From NCBI GenBank assembly GCA_035263865.1, contig DATFQX010000203.1, positions 20,802 to 84,801 on the forward strand: DNA of 64,000 nt. The letters are read 5' to 3'. Positions 24,688 to 33,530 of this stretch are shown here, piece after piece. Made by a program: the position numbers and the translations under genes. This DNA comes from VAZQ01 sp035263865. GTDB lineage: Bacteria; Pseudomonadota; Alphaproteobacteria; Rhizobiales; Xanthobacteraceae. Under the pieces are notes generated by a model that was not told where the DNA came from, did not search any database, and saw nothing but the letters and a program-made list of their open reading frames with translations. How positions within the stretch are numbered: the stretch's first letter is position 1; every line of letters starts with the position of its first letter.

Positions 24688-25710
24688 ATGCGGATCGATG
24701 CGTATACGCACTTCTTCCCGAAAAAATTCTTCGACAAGATGCAAGAGGTCGCCGGCGACTACAAGGATATGGGTAAGCGCGTGCGCTCGCTGCCGGCGCT
24801 GTTCAATCTCGACCATCGCAAGAAGATGGTCGATGGCTTCAAGGATTATCAGCAGATCCTGTCTTACCCGCAGCCGCCGGTCGAAACCTTCGCGAAAACC
24901 CCGGCGCAGATCGACGAGCTCATCCGCATCATCAACGACGGCTTTGCCGAACTGTGCGCAAAGGAACGCGAGCATTTCCCGGGCTGGATCGCGCAGATAT
25001 CGCTCGACGCGCCCGATGCCGGCGTGCGCGAGGCGGAACGCACGATCAACCAACTCGGCGCGCTCGGCGTGCAAATCTATACCAACGTCGCCGGCAAGCC
25101 GCTCGACCGTCCGCAATACCTGCCGTTCTGGAAAAAAATGAACGCGCTCGGCAAACCGATCTGGCTGCATCCAGCACGCGGCGCCAATATGCCGGACTAC
25201 ATCGACGAGAAGAAATCCCTCTACGAAATCTGGTGGACGTTTGGATGGTCCTACGAGACGGCTGCCGCCATGGGCCGCCTGGTGTTTTCGAAGATCATGG
25301 ACAACCATCCCAATCTCAAGATCATCACCCATCACTTCGGCGGCATCGTGCCGATGCTCGAGGGCCGCATCGGTCCGGGTTGGGACGTGCTGGGCTCGCG
25401 CACCAGCGACGAAGACTACGTCTCCCTGCGCAAGAGCCTCAAAAAACGCCCGCTCGACTATTTCAAGCAGGACTTTTTTGCTGACACCGCGGTGTTCGGC
25501 GGCAAGCCAGCGACAAAATGCGGCCTGGAGTTCTTTCCGTTGGAAAAGATCGTGTTCGCTTCGGACTGCCCGTTCGATCCGGAAGGCGGCACGATGTATC
25601 CGCGGCTCACGCTGGAGATCCTGGATTCGCTCAACATTCCAAAGGCGGACCGCGAAAAAATCGACTATAAGAATCTTGAAGCAGTCACCGGCCGAAAACT
25701 GGTGAACTAG
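24688..25710 (+). CDS. Amidohydrolase-superfamily protein, ACMSD/resorcylate-decarboxylase type
   Basis: A 340-residue TIM-barrel amidohydrolase. The N-terminal MRIDAYTHFFPKKFFDK has an altered first metal motif (A-Y-T-H in place of H-x-H). A metal-ligand His is in LHPARGANM, another in THHFGGIVPM, and the Asp in FASDCPFDPEGG ends the metal set. This resembles aminocarboxymuconate-semialdehyde decarboxylase and gamma-resorcylate decarboxylases, which act on aromatic acids. It is not a good match to LigJ. The ATG follows GGAGG. Flanked by two Bug proteins, it may act on the ligand they bind. Confidence 0.82.
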   Translation: MRIDAYTHFFPKKFFDKMQEVAGDYKDMGKRVRSLPALFNLDHRKKMVDGFKDYQQILSYPQPPVETFAKTPAQIDELIRIINDGFAELCAKEREHFPGWIAQISLDAPDAGVREAERTINQLGALGVQIYTNVAGKPLDRPQYLPFWKKMNALGKPIWLHPARGANMPDYIDEKKSLYEIWWTFGWSYETAAAMGRLVFSKIMDNHPNLKIITHHFGGIVPMLEGRIGPGWDVLGSRTSDEDYVSLRKSLKKRPLDYFKQDFFADTAVFGGKPATKCGLEFFPLEKIVFASDCPFDPEGGTMYPRLTLEILDSLNIPKADREKIDYKNLEAVTGRKLVN

Positions 25711-25742
25711 CCTCGACCTCTTGGGCGGCAGGAAGGAGTGCC

Positions 25743-26729
25743 ATGAATCTCTCTCGCCGTCGATTTTTGTATCTCGCCAGCGCCGCCAGCGCGATTTCCA
25801 CCTCGCATCGCGCGAGCGCGCAAACCTATCCGGTGCGGCCGCTGCGCTGGGTGGTCGGGTTTCCGCCCGGCGGCGGGGCCGACATCGTATCGCGCATCAT
25901 GGCGCCCTGGCTCGCGGAGCGGCTGGGCCAACCCGTCGTGGTCGAAAACAAGCCGGGAGCGAGCAGCAACATCTCGGTCCAAACCGTGGTTAATTCGCCG
26001 CCCGACGGTTACACGCTGCTGTTCGTGCCGGCCTCGGCAGCAGTGAACGTGTCGCTGTTCGAGAACCTTCCCTTCAACCTGCTGCGAGACATCGCGCCGG
26101 TCTCCGGGCTCATCGATTTTCCCCTCGTGATGGTCGCCAACCCGTCGCTTCCGGCAAAGACCGTCGGCGAACTCATCGCCTACGCCAAGGCGAACCCCGG
26201 CAAGATCAGCATCGGCTCGTTCGGCACCGGCTCGACCTCGCACGTCGCCGGCGAACTCTTCAAGATGATGGCCGGCGTCAACATGATCCACGTGCCCTAT
26301 CGCGGCGGCGCGCCCATGGTCGCCGACCTCATCGGCGGGCAGGTGCAGGTCGCGATCGACGTCTTGACCGGCTCGCTCGCGCACATCCGCTCGGGCTCGC
26401 TGCGCGCGTTGGGCATGGGCGGCAAGAACCGGTCCGATGTGCTGCCGGACGTGCCGACCATCGGCGAGACGGTCGCGGGCTACGAGGCCAACTCCTGGTG
26501 CGGGCTCGGCGTGCCGCGCGGCACGCCAGGCGAAATCATCGAACGGCTCAACCTCGAGATCAATGCGGGACTCACGAACCCGACCATCAAGGCGCGGCTC
26601 GCCGACGTCGCCACCACGCCGATCCTGTACACGCCCGCCGAGTTCGGCGCCTATATGGCGGCCGAGGTCGACAAATGGGGCAAGGTGATCAGGACGTCGG
26701 GGATCAGGCCGGAAACATCGGGCGGCTGA
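25743..26729 (+). CDS. Bug/TctC-family periplasmic solute-binding protein
   Basis: A 328-residue binding protein starting MNLSRRRFLYLASAAS, a twin-arginine-like signal (S-R-R-R-F-L) ending near HRASAQTYPVRP. Family stretches are RWVVGFPPGGGADIVSRI, VVENKPGASSNISVQ and GVPRGTPGEIIERLN. AAGGAG stands before the ATG. It follows the amidohydrolase by 32 bases and is probably in one operon with it. No TctA or TctB partner is present. Confidence 0.88.
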   Translation: MNLSRRRFLYLASAASAISTSHRASAQTYPVRPLRWVVGFPPGGGADIVSRIMAPWLAERLGQPVVVENKPGASSNISVQTVVNSPPDGYTLLFVPASAAVNVSLFENLPFNLLRDIAPVSGLIDFPLVMVANPSLPAKTVGELIAYAKANPGKISIGSFGTGSTSHVAGELFKMMAGVNMIHVPYRGGAPMVADLIGGQVQVAIDVLTGSLAHIRSGSLRALGMGGKNRSDVLPDVPTIGETVAGYEANSWCGLGVPRGTPGEIIERLNLEINAGLTNPTIKARLADVATTPILYTPAEFGAYMAAEVDKWGKVIRTSGIRPETSGG

Positions 26730-26866
26730 CCCGAACTTCCCACCGTATTGCCGCTGCTGCACGTCGTCGCGTGTGATCCAGCCGGTGATGGCCCGGCCAC
26801 ACGCTTGTGGCTATCTTACAAGCCGCACCATGAATCTCGCTGCGCCATCTGCTAGCGTCGCCGCCC

Positions 26867-29593
26867 ATGGATGCCGCGCGCCCGATCGTTCCATCCGGTT
26901 TCGAATCGAGCCCACCCGGTGAGGACGCCCCGCGTGCCACGCCGGTGATGGAACAATACATCGAGATCAAAGCCGCCAATCCGGATTGTCTCCTGTTCTA
27001 CCGGATGGGCGATTTCTACGAGCTGTTTTTCGAGGATGCCGAGGTGGCCGCAAGCGCGCTCGGCATCGTGCTCACCAAACGCGGCAAGCATCTCGGCCGC
27101 GATATCCCGATGTGCGGCGTGCCGATCCACCGCGCCGACGAGTATCTCAACCGCCTCATCGCGCTTGGCCATCGTGTGGCGGTCTGTGAGCAGCTCGAGG
27201 ATCCCGCGGAGGCGAAGAAGCGCGGCAGCAAGAGCGTGGTGCGGCGTGACGTCATTCGCGTGGTCACGCCCGGCACGCTCACCGAGGACACGCTGCTCGA
27301 TGCCAAGCGCAATAATTATCTGCTGGCGATTGCGCGCGCGCGCGCATCGATCGCGGAGGAGAGCCGCTTCGCGCTCGCCTGGATCGATATTTCCACCGGC
27401 GAGTTCCGCATCGCCGAATGTGACCGCGCAGGGCTCGCCGCGGAGATCGCCCGGCTCGAGCCGGGCGAGATCATCGTGTCGGACGCGCTCTACGGTGATG
27501 CCGCGCTGGCTCCTTATCTGCGCTCGCTGGCGGCGGTGACGCCGCTGACCCGCGACGTGTTCGACGCGGCAACTGCCGAGCGCCGGCTCGCGGCCTATTT
27601 TGGCCTCGCCACCACGGAAAGCTTCGGCGCGCTGTCGCGGCTCGAGCTCACGGCGGCCGCCGCCTGCATCAGCTATATCGAGCGCACCCAGCTTGCAGCA
27701 CGCCCGCCGCTCTCGCCCCCGGTGCGCGAGGCACAAGGGGCGACCCTTGCGATCGACCAGGCGACGCGCAGCAATCTCGAGCTTGTGCGCACGCTCTCGG
27801 GCGAGCAACGCGGCTCATTGCTCGCCGCGATCGACCGCACGGTCACGGCGGCTGGCTCGCGGCTTCTGGCGCAGCGCCTTGCCGCTCCGCTCACTGACCC
27901 CGCTGCAATCGAGCACCGGCAGGACGCGGTCGAATTCTTCGTTACCGACGTGGCGGCGCGCGCCGATTTGCGCGAGCGACTGAAGGCTTCGCCCGATCTC
28001 GCGCGCGCGCTGGCGCGGCTCGCGCTGGGCCGCGGCGGCCCGCGTGACCTTGCCGCCATCCGCGACGGCATTCTCGCCGCTGCCGACATTGCCGCGGAGC
28101 TGGAGAGGCGCGGCGAGCTTGGCGACGAGCTCGCGCAGACGGCGCGCGCGCTGCGCCGGCTTGATCCGGCACTCGCGAGCGAGCTTGGCGCGGCCCTGGC
28201 GGAGGAGCTTCCGCACCTTAAGCGCGACGGCAACTTCGTGCGCGCCGGATTCGACGCCGGGTTCGACGAGGCACGCGCGCTGCGCGACGAATCCCGCCGC
28301 GTGATCGCGGTGCTGCAGACGCGCTACGCGGACGCGACGTCGGTGCGCGCGCTGAAGATCCGCCACAACAACGTGCTCGGCTATTTCGTGGAGGTGACGG
28401 CGCAGCATGGCGAACGCTTGATGGCGCCGCCGCTCAACGCGACCTTCATCCATCGCCAGACGCTCGCCGGACAGGTCCGCTTCACCACCACCGAATTGGG
28501 CGAGCTCGAAGCCAAGATCGCGAACGCGGCGGATCGCGCGCTCGCTATCGAGCTCGAGACGTTCGAGAAGCTCGCGGCCGCAGTGACGGCGGCAGCATCC
28601 GCGATCAAGGACGCCGCCGAGGCGCTCGCCGTGCTCGATGTCGCCACCGCCCTGGCGCAGTTGGCGGCCGAGCGGCACTACGTGCGGCCGCAGATCGACG
28701 CCTCGCTCGATTTCATCATCGAGGGCGGACGCCATCCGGTGGTGGAGCAGGCGCTCACCGGCGACAGCTCCCCGTTCGTGGCCAACGACTGCGATCTGTC
28801 CCCGCCCCCCTCTGCGGCGAGCGGCCGCATCTATCTCGTCACCGGCCCGAACATGGCGGGGAAGTCCACTTATCTGCGCCAGAACGCGCTGATTGCGATC
28901 CTCGCGCAAATGGGCAGCTTCGTGCCCGCGCGGCGCGCGAAAATCGGCGCGATCGACCGGCTGTTCTCGCGCGTGGGCGCGGCCGACGACATCGCGCGGG
29001 GGCGCTCGACCTTCATGGTCGAGATGGTGGAAACTGCAGCCATCCTCAATCAGGCGACCGAGCGCGCGCTCGTCATCCTTGATGAGATCGGCCGCGGCAC
29101 CGCGACCTTCGACGGCCTCTCCATCGCGTGGGCCGCGATCGAGCATCTGCACGAGACGAACCGTTGCCGCGCATTGTTCGCCACCCACTTCCACGAACTC
29201 ACGGCGCTCGCGGCACGCCTACCGCGCCTGTTCAATGCCACCGTGCGGGTGAAGGAATGGGAGGGCGAGGTCGTGTTCCTGCACGAGGTGGTGCCGGGCG
29301 CGGCGGATCGCAGCTACGGCATCCAGGTGGCAAAGCTCGCAGGCCTGCCGCCGGCCGTGATCGGGCGCGCGAAGCTCGTCCTCGCCAAGCTCGAAGCCGA
29401 GGAGCGCGCCTCCCCGCGCGGCTTCGACGAGCTGCCGCTTTTTGCCGCCACGCCGCGGGCAGCGCCGCCTCGCGCCAGCACCGCCGAGGGCGTGCTCGCC
29501 GCGCTTTCCGCGCTGCATCCGGACGAGATGTCGCCGCGCGAGGCGCTCGAGGCGCTCTACGCGCTCAAGGCCAAGGCGGCGGAGGGAGGTTAG
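26867..29593 (+). CDS. mutS: DNA mismatch repair protein MutS
   Basis: A 908-residue MutS. The mismatch-binding domain has FYRMGDFYELFFEDAE at residues 43-58, containing the Phe-x-Glu motif (DFYELF). The connector, lever and clamp domains follow, including RHNNVLGYFVEVT near residue 500. The ATPase has Walker A TGPNMAGKST near residue 659 and Walker B ILDEIGRGTATFDGL near residue 740, and a helix-turn-helix dimer end closes the protein. Length is normal and all key motifs are present. In many Hyphomicrobiales mutS lies close to glnD; here about 5 kb of other genes separate them. Confidence 0.97.
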   Translation: MDAARPIVPSGFESSPPGEDAPRATPVMEQYIEIKAANPDCLLFYRMGDFYELFFEDAEVAASALGIVLTKRGKHLGRDIPMCGVPIHRADEYLNRLIALGHRVAVCEQLEDPAEAKKRGSKSVVRRDVIRVVTPGTLTEDTLLDAKRNNYLLAIARARASIAEESRFALAWIDISTGEFRIAECDRAGLAAEIARLEPGEIIVSDALYGDAALAPYLRSLAAVTPLTRDVFDAATAERRLAAYFGLATTESFGALSRLELTAAAACISYIERTQLAARPPLSPPVREAQGATLAIDQATRSNLELVRTLSGEQRGSLLAAIDRTVTAAGSRLLAQRLAAPLTDPAAIEHRQDAVEFFVTDVAARADLRERLKASPDLARALARLALGRGGPRDLAAIRDGILAAADIAAELERRGELGDELAQTARALRRLDPALASELGAALAEELPHLKRDGNFVRAGFDAGFDEARALRDESRRVIAVLQTRYADATSVRALKIRHNNVLGYFVEVTAQHGERLMAPPLNATFIHRQTLAGQVRFTTTELGELEAKIANAADRALAIELETFEKLAAAVTAAASAIKDAAEALAVLDVATALAQLAAERHYVRPQIDASLDFIIEGGRHPVVEQALTGDSSPFVANDCDLSPPPSAASGRIYLVTGPNMAGKSTYLRQNALIAILAQMGSFVPARRAKIGAIDRLFSRVGAADDIARGRSTFMVEMVETAAILNQATERALVILDEIGRGTATFDGLSIAWAAIEHLHETNRCRALFATHFHELTALAARLPRLFNATVRVKEWEGEVVFLHEVVPGAADRSYGIQVAKLAGLPPAVIGRAKLVLAKLEAEERASPRGFDELPLFAATPRAAPPRASTAEGVLAALSALHPDEMSPREALEALYALKAKAAEGG

Positions 29594-29595
29594 GC

Positions 29596-30573
29596 ATGCA
29601 CAAGCTTGCTGCTCTGATCTTGCTCACCTGCATCGCCGGCGCCGCATCGGCGCAGGCGCAATCCTATCCAACGCGCACCATCACGCTGACGGTGACGGCC
29701 GCGGCCGGCGGTGTGACCGATGTGGTGGCGCGCGCGCTCGGCCAGCATCTCGCCGAGAGTTGGGGCCAGCAGGTCGTGATCGAAAACAGGGGCGGCGCCG
29801 CCCACGTCGTCGGTGCGCAATCGGTCGCGAAAGCCGCGCCCGACGGATATTCGCTGCTGGTGGCGGAGGCCGGTACCTTTACCATCAATCCGACCCTCTA
29901 CGGCAAAGGGAAGCTGCCCTACGACGAAGAGCATGATTTTGTCCCGATCACCGGCATCGTGCGCATCAACCAGGCGCTCCTTGGCCATCCCTCGCTGGCG
30001 GCGGACAGCGTGCGCGAGCTGATCGCTCTCGCAAAGAAACAACCGGGCGAGCTCACCTACGGCACCGCCGGGATCGGATCGGCGCCGCACATGAACGTAG
30101 TCTTGTTCGAGAGCATGGCCGGCGTGAAGCTTCAGGCCGTTCACTACCGCGGCGCCGCGCCAGCGCTCACCGACGTGATCGCTGGACACGTCAAGCTCAT
30201 GTCGGTGAGCGTCAGCCTGGCGCTACCGCCGTGGCGCGCGGGGCAGATCAAGATCTTCGGCATTGGCAGCAGCCAGCGCCTGCCCGCCGTCACCGAGATT
30301 CCGACGGTCGCCGAATCGGGATTGCCGGGTTACGAGGCTTCGACCTGGTTCGGCTTGTTCGCGCCCGCCGGCACGCCGGGCGAGATCGTGGCGAAGATCA
30401 ACGCCGAGGTGGCCAAGATTTTGGCTGCGCCGGACTTCCGCGAAAAATTCCTGGCACCGCAAATGTTCGAACCGATGGCGAGCGCGCCGGAAGCCTTTGC
30501 CGAGTACATCAAGGCGCAGCAGCGCAAGTGGGCCGAGTTGATCCGCGCGCAGCACCTTTCCATTGACAAGTAG
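29596..30573 (+). CDS. Bug/TctC-family periplasmic solute-binding protein, immediately behind mutS
   Basis: A 325-residue binding protein. The ATG at 29596 lies 2 bases after the mutS stop and is preceded by GGAGGGAGG, which overlaps the mutS end. The signal peptide is MHKLAALILLTCIAGAASAQ, and ITLTVTAAAGGVTDVVARAL, VIENRGGAAHVVGAQ and FAPAGTPGEIVAKIN are typical. A much longer open frame on the same frame continues upstream inside mutS and was discarded. The tight spacing implies cotranscription with mutS despite the lack of any functional relation. Confidence 0.88.
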   Translation: MHKLAALILLTCIAGAASAQAQSYPTRTITLTVTAAAGGVTDVVARALGQHLAESWGQQVVIENRGGAAHVVGAQSVAKAAPDGYSLLVAEAGTFTINPTLYGKGKLPYDEEHDFVPITGIVRINQALLGHPSLAADSVRELIALAKKQPGELTYGTAGIGSAPHMNVVLFESMAGVKLQAVHYRGAAPALTDVIAGHVKLMSVSVSLALPPWRAGQIKIFGIGSSQRLPAVTEIPTVAESGLPGYEASTWFGLFAPAGTPGEIVAKINAEVAKILAAPDFREKFLAPQMFEPMASAPEAFAEYIKAQQRKWAELIRAQHLSIDK

Positions 30574-30596
30574 CGCGTGCGCCGAACCACGCCGCC

Positions 30597-30656
30597 GTCA
30601 TTGCCTGGCTTGACACCGCAAGTCGGGTTTACCCGACTTGCGGCGATGGATGACCG
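30597..30656. repeat. REP-like element with a 13-bp stem, at the convergent ends of two genes
   Basis: The GTCATTGCCTGGCTTGAC core is followed by CCGCAAGTCGGGT at 30616-30628 and its exact complement at 30631-30643, a near loopless 13-bp stem. It is a relative of the element at 17365. It overlaps the 3-prime end of the leftward membrane-protein frame and follows the Bug gene on the other strand, so it may serve both as terminator. Confidence 0.7.
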
Positions 30657-31229
30657 CGACTAAGCTCCCCATTACGATTGGGAACACGGCGAACACGCCG
30701 GAGGCGAACGAGCCGATCCAATGGCTTGCAGTCGTGACGACCGCGACGACCACGGCCACCGCCGCGGCGCGCAGCGGGAGATCGTAGCCCTCTCGCTCGG
30801 CACCGCGGCGCGGTAGCGCGCCGACAGCGGGATGGTGCAAGCAAACACGACGGCATTGACGGCAAGCGCGCTCCATGGCGTCCACTCGATCGACTGCAGG
30901 AGCGCAGCGGCGGCGAACCACACCAGGGTTGCCGCGCCGATGCTGAGCACGACGCCTTGGCTCTGCGCAAGCGTGGCATAGGTGAGCGCAAAAATCGCCA
31001 CGGCAGCATTCGCAGCCATGCTGCCGACGGCGCCTGCGGCGATGAAAGCAGGCGGATGTTCCAGTGCCAGGATGATATAGGCGGCGCCGGCGGCGGTCGG
31101 CAGGGCGGCGATGAGCGCGGCGAGGAAGGGCCCGCTGCGCTCGGCGGCCATCGAGGCGACGATGACGATCGTCGCAGTCATCGCCACCTTGAGCGCAAGC
31201 CCATACCAAAAGAACGGATCGGCGAGCAT
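30598..31229 (-). pseudogene. Multi-spanning membrane protein with an internal frameshift
   Basis: The frame from 31229 gives a hydrophobic protein (MLADPFFWYGLALKVAMTAT onward, about five membrane segments) up to PLSARYRAAVPSE. After this point it turns Arg/Trp-rich and loses hydrophobicity. In the next frame, from about 30810, hydrophobic coding resumes (AAAVAVVVAVVTTASHWIGS, then FASGVFAVFPIVMGSLVAV) and runs to a stop at 30598. One indel near 30790-30812 therefore splits a protein of about 210 residues. The last 15 residues are encoded by the REP-like repeat, so the original end has probably been replaced. Family not recognised; the shift could also be a sequencing error. Confidence 0.7.
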
Positions 31230-31248
31230 CGCGGGAATCGGCGCCGAA

Positions 31249-31758
31249 TTACGCGCGGCTAAGCTTCACCTCGATCGGGGGGCCGCTTCTGAGCGTCTGA
31301 TAGACGACGCAATAGCGCTCGGTCAGCTTCAGGAGCTGTTCGAGCTTGTCGGGTGGCGCGTCGGTGTCGACGTCGAAGCGCAGGCGAATGGCAGCAAATC
31401 CAACCGGCGCATCCTTGGCAACGCCGAGCGTACCACGGAAGTCGAGATCACCCTCGGCCGCGACCGTGGCGGACTTGATCGGAACGTCGAGCGCGGTCGC
31501 GACCGCCTTGAGGGTGACGCCGGCGCAGGCGACCAGCGCCTCGAGCAGCATGTCGCCGGAGCACAGCTCGAGCCCGGAGCCGCCGGTCGCGGGATGCAGG
31601 CCTGCGACCGCAAGCGCGCGCCCGGTCTCTACTTTGCAGGCGATATGCGCGTCATCGAGCGTGCCCTTGGCCTTCAAGGTGATGAAGGCCGATTTCGGCT
31701 CGCCCTTGTAGCGCTCCTTGAGCGGCGCCTGCATGGCGCGCAACGCGGCAGCATCCAT
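31249..31758 (-). CDS. OsmC/Ohr-family protein
   Basis: A 169-residue OsmC-like protein with the redox Cys in GGSGLELCSGDMLLEALVACAG (two Cys, positions of peroxidatic and resolving Cys in this family) and VGFAAIRLRFDVD. The ATG at 31758 follows GGAG at a good distance; an in-frame TTG lies two codons further up. OsmC-type proteins reduce organic hydroperoxides or related sulfur compounds. It sits beside a sulfonate-type importer on the same strand, but is too far (65 bases) to prove an operon. Confidence 0.85.
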   Translation of the reverse strand: MDAAALRAMQAPLKERYKGEPKSAFITLKAKGTLDDAHIACKVETGRALAVAGLHPATGGSGLELCSGDMLLEALVACAGVTLKAVATALDVPIKSATVAAEGDLDFRGTLGVAKDAPVGFAAIRLRFDVDTDAPPDKLEQLLKLTERYCVVYQTLRSGPPIEVKLSRA

Positions 31759-31822
31759 TTGCAATCTCCATTTCGAACGGCAGAGGACAGATGACAGACA
31801 AGGAAAAATGCAAGCCGCGGCG

Positions 31823-32617
31823 TCACCACCACAAGCCGCCGCCGGCCGCGGCGCGGGTCTCGCCCTCCTCCGCCCTCGCCACCGCGCGATCGAGGGAACG
31901 GTCGAGCGCCGCCAGCACGCGACGCTTGACGAAGTCGAAGGCGGCGGACTGGCGGTCGCGCGGGCGCGGCAGATCGCAGGCGATTTCCTCGTACACGCGC
32001 CCGGGATGCGCCCGCATCACCATGATGCGATCGGCGAGCACGATCGCCTCCTCGACGTCATGCGTCACCATGACCAGCGTCGGTTTGAGATCGGCCCACA
32101 GGCCGAGCAGATGATCCTGAAGGTCGGCGCGGGTGAAGGCGTCAAGCGCAGAGAACGGCTCGTCCAGAAGCAGAACCTGCGGCCGCGGCACCAAGGCGCG
32201 CGCAATGGCGACGCGCTGTGCCTGGCCGCCGGAGAGCTCGCGCGGCCACACTCTCGCTTTCTCGGTCAAGCCGACCCGGTCGAGCGCGCCCGCCACGCGC
32301 ATGCGTCGTTCCGGCTTCGGATAGTCCTCCAAGCCGAAGCCAACATTGTCGGCGACGCGCAGCCAAGGGAGCAGCCGCGGCTCCTGAAAGACGATGCCGA
32401 TCTTCTCGTGCGGGGCGGTGATGGTGGCGCCGTCGAGCACCACCCGCCCCTGCGTCGGCGGGTCGAGCCCGGAGATCGTTCGCAACATCGTCGACTTGCC
32501 GCAGCCGGAGCCGCCGATGACGACGAGGATTTCACCCGGCGCGACGACGAGCGAAATGCCGTCGAGCGCGCGCACCCCGTTGGGATAGGTCTTGCCGACC
32601 CGGTCGAGAACGAGCAT
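31823..32617 (-). CDS. Nitrate/sulfonate/taurine-type ABC importer, ATPase (SsuB/TauB-like)
   Basis: A 264-residue ATPase with Walker A GGSGCGKST, signature LSGGQAQRVAIARAL and Walker B LLLDEPFSALDAFTR, the SsuB/TauB pattern. The ATG at 32617 (MLVLDRVGKTYPNGVRALD) was chosen over an in-frame start 13 codons upstream that would overlap the permease. It energises uptake by the permease and receptor encoded just upstream. The C-terminal end is Ala/Arg-rich and less conserved. Confidence 0.9.
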   Translation of the reverse strand: MLVLDRVGKTYPNGVRALDGISLVVAPGEILVVIGGSGCGKSTMLRTISGLDPPTQGRVVLDGATITAPHEKIGIVFQEPRLLPWLRVADNVGFGLEDYPKPERRMRVAGALDRVGLTEKARVWPRELSGGQAQRVAIARALVPRPQVLLLDEPFSALDAFTRADLQDHLLGLWADLKPTLVMVTHDVEEAIVLADRIMVMRAHPGRVYEEIACDLPRPRDRQSAAFDFVKRRVLAALDRSLDRAVARAEEGETRAAAGGGLWW

Positions 32618-32628
32618 CCGGCATCCCT

Positions 32629-33465
32629 TCACGTGCGCGCGAAGCGGTCTTCCCAACGCAGGAACGGCGACGACACCAGCACGATGAGCCAGTCGCTTGC
32701 CTTGCCAAGGATGGCGAAGGCAACGATGGCGGCGACGATCTGTGCCGGCTTGCCGAGCTGCTGGCCGTCGATGAGAAGAAAGCCGAGCCCGGTCGAGGCG
32801 CCCAAAAATTCCGCCGCCAGCACGAACATCCAGCCGAGCCCCAGCCCAGCGCGCAGCGCGATGACATAGGCCGGCATCACCGCCGGCAACAGGATGCGCC
32901 GCACCATAGCGAGGCCGGACAAGCGAAAGGCGCGTCCGACTTCGACGATCTTACGATCGACCGACATTACCGCGCCCATCACCCCGAGATAGACCGGAAA
33001 GAACACGCCGACCGCGATCAGAATAATCTTGGACGCCTCGAAGATGCCAAACCACAGAATGAACAGCGGCACCCAAGCGATGGAGGGCACGGCGCGCAAG
33101 CCTTGCAAGGTTGGATCGAGCAGACGATAGCTCAGCGCCGAGTAGCCAGCGATCGCACCGAGGACGGTGCCAGCGAGCACGCCGAACACAAATCCCCATG
33201 CCACGCGCCAGATCGTTGCGAGTGCGTGCTGCTGAAGCTCGCCGGTCGCGGCGAGATCCGTAAACGTGTTCCAGATCACCGACGGCGGCGGTACCAGGCG
33301 GCCGTTGGAGAAGCCCATGCGCACTGCGATTTCCCAGAACACCGCAAGCCCGACCGGCAAGAGCAAGCCGAGCGCCGGCCGCAGCACGCGCGCGGCGCTT
33401 GTCTTCGAAGCTGCCCCTGCCACCCCGGCTTGCTCGACGCCCGCGGTCATGGCGACAAGAGACAC
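32629..33465 (-). CDS. Nitrate/sulfonate/taurine-type ABC importer, permease (SsuC/TauC-like)
   Basis: About 278 residues with six membrane segments; GFVFGVLAGTVLGAIAGYS, LRAVPSIAWVPLFILWFGI and the EAA-like loop near VGRAFRLSGLAMVRRILLP are typical of SsuC. Start choice is uncertain: a GTG at 33465 has GGAG 8 bases before it, an ATG at 33450 has none, and the open frame extends to 33525. It lies between receptor and ATPase genes and ends 11 bases before the ATPase start. Confidence 0.88.
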   Translation of the reverse strand: MSLVAMTAGVEQAGVAGAASKTSAARVLRPALGLLLPVGLAVFWEIAVRMGFSNGRLVPPPSVIWNTFTDLAATGELQQHALATIWRVAWGFVFGVLAGTVLGAIAGYSALSYRLLDPTLQGLRAVPSIAWVPLFILWFGIFEASKIILIAVGVFFPVYLGVMGAVMSVDRKIVEVGRAFRLSGLAMVRRILLPAVMPAYVIALRAGLGLGWMFVLAAEFLGASTGLGFLLIDGQQLGKPAQIVAAIVAFAILGKASDWLIVLVSSPFLRWEDRFART

Positions 33466-33530
33466 GGCATCACTCTCCAATGCAACATCGCGAATACCGA
33501 CGCGCGCAACATGCGCGCGCGGCACACGCG

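Noticed and set aside
24688..25710. Assignment of the amidohydrolase as LigJ (4-oxalomesaconate hydratase)
   Set aside because: The recalled LigJ sequence differs in the N-terminal metal motif and central blocks; the ACMSD-like group fits better.
29128..29595. Long N-terminal extension of the Bug protein into mutS
   Set aside because: The extension is mutS in another frame; the signal peptide starts at 29596.
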